Origin: JBDTLH01 sp039934875
GTDB taxonomy: Bacteria > Acidobacteriota > Terriglobia > Terriglobales > Acidobacteriaceae
DNA: 8,284 nt
Assembly: GCA_039934875.1 (NCBI GenBank)
Contig: JBDTLH010000243.1
Location: 1 to 8,284 of the forward strand
Reading direction: 5' to 3'
The notes below the pieces were generated by a model, which made no database searches, was not told the DNA's origin, and saw only the letters and a list, made by a program, of their open reading frames with translations. Below are positions 5,716 to 8,284 of this stretch, piece by piece. The position numbers were made by a program, and so were the translations under genes. Within the stretch, counting starts at the first letter, position 1. Each line of letters begins with the position of its first letter.

Positions 5716-6489
5716 TTATTGCCCCTTATACTCGAACGACACATCCTGCGTCTGCTTCGCCGCCACGTGAACGTTGATGTCCTTCTCGCCCAACTTTTCC
5801 TGTACCGCCGCCACCACATAATCGCCGGGAGGCACATTCGCAATGCTAAACCCGCCGTTCCCGCCCGTCACCGCGAAGTACGGATTATCATCCAGGTTCA
5901 AATACATCTTCATCCAGGGATGCTGGTTGCACTTCACCGGCATCATCACCTCCGGCGCGTTAAAACTGCGCTCGATCGGCTCGCCCTTCGGCGGCTGCGA
6001 AACATTCCACTCGTGGTTGCCCGGCGCATTAGGCGCGGGGTGGATGTTGTGCATCGCCGGATCGTCATTCACGATGCGGATATTCTGCCCGGTTCGCGCC
6101 GCCAACACGTGCGGCACATAACGGCACCCCTTCTGTGTGATCGTGGCGGGCATCGCCGGCGCCGGATAACTATGCGCTGCCAGTCCAGACTTGATGTACA
6201 CATACACGTTCGCGAGCTTGCCCCTGTTGGCCGCCACCTGCTCGGAATAATTCGGCTCTGGCGACATATTGCACGCGGGATCGAGTCCCATATCGATCTT
6301 CACCGCCTTCGGAGCGCTCCCGCTGAACTTTACCACTCCGCTAATCGTCCCCGAGGTTGCTTCATCCACCGGAGGAGCCGCCGCCTTGCTGGATGCGCTG
6401 CTGGCGGGGGCGTTCGCATGTTGGTTGCATCCGGCAATAGCAAAGGCGAGGGCGGCGGAGAGGAGCAGGGGGACGATAGGAGTGCGCAC
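5716..6489 (-). CDS. Lipoprotein with cupredoxin-like copper site and carboxypeptidase-regulatory-like domain
   Basis: A 257-residue exported lipoprotein. A signal peptide (1-20) ends in the lipobox AIAGC, with Cys21 to be lipidated, followed by an Ala/Ser/Pro linker. Residues about 47-200 form a plastocyanin-like domain. Candidate type 1 copper ligands are His147 (DPAMHNIH) with Cys187, His190 and Met193 (CNQHPWM), the usual His...Cys-x2-His-x2-Met order. Cys73 and Cys122 may form a disulfide. Residues about 205-257 (VTGGNGGFSIANVPPGDYVV) look like a carboxypeptidase-D regulatory (transthyretin-like) fold. It probably acts outside the cytoplasmic membrane in electron transfer or copper binding; that role is inferred. 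The start is GTG at 6489, giving a normal signal peptide. No Shine-Dalgarno sequence is present, but a -10-like hexamer lies 5 nt upstream. Confidence 0.78.
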   Translation of the reverse strand: MRTPIVPLLLSAALAFAIAGCNQHANAPASSASSKAAAPPVDEATSGTISGVVKFSGSAPKAVKIDMGLDPACNMSPEPNYSEQVAANRGKLANVYVYIKSGLAAHSYPAPAMPATITQKGCRYVPHVLAARTGQNIRIVNDDPAMHNIHPAPNAPGNHEWNVSQPPKGEPIERSFNAPEVMMPVKCNQHPWMKMYLNLDDNPYFAVTGGNGGFSIANVPPGDYVVAAVQEKLGEKDINVHVAAKQTQDVSFEYKGQ

Positions 6490-6494
6490 CAGAT

Positions 6495-6523
6495 ATTATC
6501 GCAGGGCGCCCGTCGATAGTCAC
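6495..6523 (-). promoter_or_regulatory. Probable promoter of the lipoprotein gene
   Basis: On the minus strand GTGACT (6523-6518; 4 of 6 to TTGACA), a 17-nt spacer and GATAAT (6500-6495; 5 of 6 to TATAAT) are visible. The -10 ends 5 nt before the GTG start codon, so the transcript would begin at or next to the start codon. Spacing is ideal, but the evidence is two hexamers only. Confidence 0.4.
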
Positions 6524-6663
6524 CAGTCCTGCCGCACGTTTATCCGCAAGCGGGCGTCTCACCCGGTCCGAAACGTAATTGCCATGCCGACGCTCCACAA
6601 CGCCCATCTCAATTGCTCGATTCATGAACTAGGGAGACTCAGATTAACTGTATGCTTTGAGCG

Positions 6664-6728
6664 TTGGGTAGACCCCCGGCTTCAGCCGGGATAAGTCACT
6701 GAAAGATTAGCGGCGGCTTCAGCCGCTG
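6664..6728. repeat. Interspersed hairpin element, copy 2 (divergent)
   Basis: The left part (6664-6690) matches the copy at 7287 over the GGGTAGACCCCCGGC region, including GTAG at 6668-6671 and the hairpin CCCGGC (6675-6680)-TTCA-GCCGGG (6685-6690). The right part differs in sequence but not in design: a second hairpin with arms 6711-6717 and 6722-6728 (one G-T pair) and again a TTCA loop. The two-hairpin layout is conserved while the second stem has changed. Confidence 0.75.
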
Positions 6729-6874
6729 GGGCACTGCTCGACTTAATCAGAGTTTCCCCAGTTTGAAGAGACATTGACTGCATAGAGCGGAGCCGCATCA
6801 ACTATCTAGTGCTTCTCGGATACGTCGCGATTCCGCAGAGATATTTAGCCACACCGCAATGCGAATGTGCACCC

Positions 6875-6902
6875 TGTACAAACCGTAACTGCGGCCTATA
6901 CT
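6875..6902 (+). promoter_or_regulatory. Probable promoter of the DUF433-DUF5615 pair
   Basis: TGTACA (6875-6880; 4 of 6 to TTGACA), a 16-nt spacer and TATACT (6897-6902; 5 of 6 to TATAAT) are visible. The -10 ends 6 nt before the ATG at 6909, so transcription should start at about the A of the start codon, giving a leaderless mRNA. This fits the lack of a Shine-Dalgarno sequence. Confidence 0.5.
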
Positions 6903-6908
6903 TCATCC

Positions 6909-7154
6909 ATGACCACTCACGCCGACGACGTCGTCATGGGCTGGACCGATTGCCCCCTCGTTGAAATCAATCCCCGCAAGGTGAGCGGCGCACCAATCCT
7001 GAAAGGAACGCGGGTACAGGCTGACTCGATTGTGGAGAACTACAGGGGTGGTTCGCCGATCGAGGAGATCTCCGAAAACTTCGGCATCCCCGAACCCACC
7101 ATCCGGGAACTGCTGATCTTCGCGGCCCACCAGCAAAAGCACTTCCAGCCGTGA
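6909..7154 (+). CDS. DUF433 antitoxin
   Basis: An 81-residue DUF433 protein. The family hallmark is near the middle: INPRKVSGAPILKGTRVQADSIV (20-42), followed by a helix-turn-helix-like stretch SPIEEISENFGIPEPTIRELL (49-69). DUF433 proteins are paired with DUF5615 (PIN-like) toxins and act as the antitoxin. That matches here, because the gene's TGA overlaps the GTG start of a DUF5615 gene by 4 nt. The start is the ATG at 6909. A GTG at 6867 would add 14 residues but places the start upstream of the TATACT promoter element. The antitoxin is intact although its toxin is not, so it may now act only as a repressor or as cross-neutraliser of other toxins (inference). Confidence 0.85.
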   Translation: MTTHADDVVMGWTDCPLVEINPRKVSGAPILKGTRVQADSIVENYRGGSPIEEISENFGIPEPTIRELLIFAAHQQKHFQP

Positions 7155-7533
7155 GATTGTTGTTCGATCACAACGTACCTCACAAGCTGCGTCAGTCTCT
7201 ACCCGGTCACGAAGTCAGTACCGCCGATGAGATGGGATGGGCTGCGCTCGAAAACGGCGAACTTCTCCGCGCCGCCGAAACCGCGCGGGAAGGCCCCCGC
7301 ATTCTTTGGGTAGACCCCCGGCTTCAGCCGGGGGATGAGCCATCCTGAATCTCGGGCTTCAGCCCCTGAGGGCCACGAGGGAACTTGCCTTGGTCGTGCT
7401 CAGCACGAACAATTGGAACATCCTCAAAGAGAACTCTCGCTCCGTCGCGGATGCGGTGAACGCCATCACGCCGGGGCGCTTCCAAGTCGTGATACTGGAA
7501 GCTCGCCCTGATCGCCCTGCCGGTCGCCATTGA
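7151..7533 (+). pseudogene. DUF5615 PIN-like toxin, interrupted by a hairpin repeat element
   Basis: The start is intact: GTG at 7151, overlapping the antitoxin stop as GTGA. It encodes about 45 family-typical residues (RLLFDHNVPHKLRQSLPGHE, ADEMGWAALENGELLRAAE). From 7287 the sequence is a copy of the repeat seen at 5585-5676, and the frame reads PRLQPGDEPS to a stop at 7346-7348. Right after the repeat, from 7378 in a different frame, the native C-terminus resumes as ELALVVLSTNNWNILKENS and then VNAITPGRFQVVILE, ending at TGA 7531-7533. From family knowledge about 20-25 residues are missing, including the TTDxNLRYQQN-like stretch with a conserved Asp. The gene cannot make a normal toxin; a 65-residue truncated peptide is possible. 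Total native length would have been about 115-120, as in the family. Confidence 0.85.
7287..7378. repeat. Interspersed hairpin element, copy 3 (92 bp), inside the DUF5615 gene
   Basis: This is a gap-free 92-bp match to 5585-5676 (8 differences). GTAG (7310-7313) precedes an 8-bp perfect stem CCCCCGGC (7315-7322) / GCCGGGGG (7327-7334) with TTCA loop. The GGGC-TTCA-GCCC second hairpin follows at 7354-7365. Both edges are well defined because they abut recognisable toxin coding sequence at about 7286 and 7378. The insertion went with loss of some 60-75 bp of the gene. Confidence 0.88.
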
Positions 7534-7563
7534 TCTTTCTCGTGTGATTGAGCCGGTCTCCCC

Positions 7564-7589
7564 GTCCACTCCGTGCCCCCGTGGTGGAC
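7564..7589. repeat. Small inverted repeat upstream of the cytochrome gene
   Basis: Arms GTCCAC (7564-7569) and GTGGAC (7584-7589) enclose 14 nt. The core CTCCGTGCCCCCGTGGTG resembles CCGTGG-rich interspersed repeats that I recall from other environmental genomes; that link is recollection, not tested. It could act as a terminator-like hairpin or be a repeat remnant. No T-tract follows. Confidence 0.4.
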
Positions 7590-7614
7590 CGCTCCCTCAC
7601 TAATTTCTGATAAA
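7585..7614 (+). promoter_or_regulatory. Possible promoter of the cytochrome gene
   Basis: TGGACC (7585-7590; 4 of 6), an 18-nt spacer and GATAAA (7609-7614; 4 of 6 to TATAAT) are visible, ending 8 nt before the ATG at 7623. There is no Shine-Dalgarno sequence, so the transcript would be leaderless or nearly so. Weak; based on hexamers and spacing only. Confidence 0.27.
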
Positions 7615-7622
7615 CTTCGCTG

Positions 7623-8284
7623 ATGAACGGCGCTTGGCGAGCTGCGGTTGCAAGTGCATTCTTCCTCTTCGCTTCTCTGCTGCTGGCCCAGACCCTCCGC
7701 TATCCCCAGCCTCCCAATCCCAAAAACGGCGAGCGCATCTTCAAGAACGGCTGCGTCGCCTGCCACGGAGCCGATGCCACCGGCGCTCCCCAGACCACCG
7801 CCGGCTTCGCCCGCCCCGACACCTTTCCCGACTTCACCAAATGCGACCAGACCACTCCAGAACCCGACTCCGCCTGGAAAGATGTGATCGTCAACGGCGG
7901 CCCGTCGCGCGGCTTCTCGCAAATCATGCCCTCCTTCGGAGTGCTGCTTACCTCCCAGGAGATCGACGACGTCATCGCTTATCTGCGTCACTTCTGCACC
8001 AACAAACACTGGGCCCGCGGAGAGCTCAACCTGCCGCGTGCGCTCATTACCGAAAAGGCATTTCCCGAGGATGAAGAGGTCATGAGCACCGCGGTGAATG
8101 CGCAGGGTGCTCCGGGATTCGTCACCGACATCATCCACGAAGAGCGCTTCGGAGTGCACAACCAGATCGAGGTGGATGTCCCCGTCAATGCGCAAGACCA
8201 GAACCACACCTGGTATGGCGGCGTCGGCGATACCACCTTCGGCATCAAGCGCGAGGTCTTCTCCAGCCTGCGCACCGGCTCCAT
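7623..8284 (+). CDS. Exported class I cytochrome c with long C-terminal, possibly beta-barrel, extension (partial)
   Basis: The start is the ATG at 7623; the gene runs off the right edge with 220 residues visible. A signal peptide is clear (hydrophobic 8-21, cleavage probably after Ala22). A class I cytochrome c domain follows. The haem attachment motif is CVACH (44-48), the likely axial methionine is Met102 in QIMPSFG, and the domain ends in the typical helix EIDDVIAYLRHF (113-124). Cys74 and Cys125 could form a disulfide. From about 131 the protein leaves the cytochrome fold. The alternating pattern in FGVHNQIEVDVPVNA, TTFGIKREVF and SLRTGS resembles the first strands of an outer-membrane beta barrel with a porin-like tail. 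If so, it is a haem-barrel fusion for electron transfer at the outer membrane. The cytochrome call is firm; the barrel is inference because the rest is missing. Confidence 0.85.
   Translation, partial: MNGAWRAAVASAFFLFASLLLAQTLRYPQPPNPKNGERIFKNGCVACHGADATGAPQTTAGFARPDTFPDFTKCDQTTPEPDSAWKDVIVNGGPSRGFSQIMPSFGVLLTSQEIDDVIAYLRHFCTNKHWARGELNLPRALITEKAFPEDEEVMSTAVNAQGAPGFVTDIIHEERFGVHNQIEVDVPVNAQDQNHTWYGGVGDTTFGIKREVFSSLRTGS

Larger units (their letters stand above)
6490..6908. other. 419-nt intergenic region between divergent genes
   Basis: No gene can be supported here. It holds a probable minus-strand promoter near 6495-6523, a hairpin repeat at 6664-6728 and a plus-strand promoter at 6875-6902. 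The stretch 6731-6874 shows no repeat, RNA gene or convincing reading frame. A minus-strand frame starting at 6625 runs into the lipoprotein gene out of frame and is treated as non-coding. Confidence 0.6.

Noticed and set aside
5719..6519. Plus-strand frame of 266 codons
   Set aside because: It is antisense to the lipoprotein gene, with composition dominated by Arg and His, as expected from a high-GC shadow frame.
6362..6625. Minus-strand frame starting MNRAIEMGVVERRHG
   Set aside because: It has no Shine-Dalgarno sequence, no recognised family, and runs out of frame into the lipoprotein gene. A decayed gene fragment is possible but unsupported.
7151..7348. Intact 65-residue toxin gene
   Set aside because: Its last 19 or so residues are encoded by the repeat element, and the real C-terminus continues downstream in another frame, so it is called a pseudogene.
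7359..8207. Long minus-strand reading frame (282 codons)
   Set aside because: It is antisense to the cytochrome gene, whose signal peptide, CVACH motif and axial Met are clear. The translation is not protein-family-like and spans the pseudogene tail.

Overview
The window looks like chromosomal DNA of a soil-type acidobacterium (Terriglobia/Koribacter-like). This is inferred, not proven. The grounds are roughly 60% GC with an aerobic aa3-oxidase assembly operon in the order ctaA-ctaB-ABC ATPase-ABC permease-DUF420, two small toxin-antitoxin loci, GC-rich hairpin repeats with a TTCA loop, and a class I cytochrome c with a long C-terminal extension. No rRNA, tRNA, CRISPR array, integrase or complete insertion sequence is visible.

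Left block (1-4367, minus strand). Five genes are packed into one transcription unit. Haem A synthase (ctaA) overlaps haem O synthase (ctaB) by ATGA, and ctaB overlaps an ABC ATPase by ATGA. The ATPase overlaps an ABC-2 permease by 20 nt, and the permease stop codon abuts the start of a DUF420/CtaM-like membrane protein that runs off the left edge. CtaB makes haem O from protohaem and CtaA converts it to haem A. DUF420 proteins are oxidase-assembly factors. The exporter in the middle has no assigned substrate. This CtaA appears to carry about 60 extra residues, probably two additional membrane helices.

Middle block (4533-6489). A complete VapBC-type pair lies on the plus strand, with two copies of the palindrome CATCATGATG across its probable promoter and start codon. 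It converges, with overlapping stop codons, on a small two-helix zinc-ribbon membrane protein (minus strand). Upstream of that gene are a 21-nt tandem repeat and a hairpin repeat element. Then comes a lipoprotein (minus strand) combining a probable cupredoxin copper site with a C-terminal carboxypeptidase-regulatory-like domain.

Right block (6490-8284). A 419-nt intergenic region holds a second hairpin repeat. It is followed by a DUF433 antitoxin and its DUF5615 toxin. The toxin gene is broken: 92 bp of the same repeat replaces its centre, and the native C-terminal coding sequence survives downstream in another frame. This is the clearest unusual event in the window. A cytochrome c protein then runs off the right edge. 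After its haem domain it continues into sequence that may be the start of an outer-membrane beta barrel.

Several genes that begin transcription units lack a Shine-Dalgarno sequence and have a -10-like hexamer 5-8 nt before the start codon, which suggests leaderless mRNAs.
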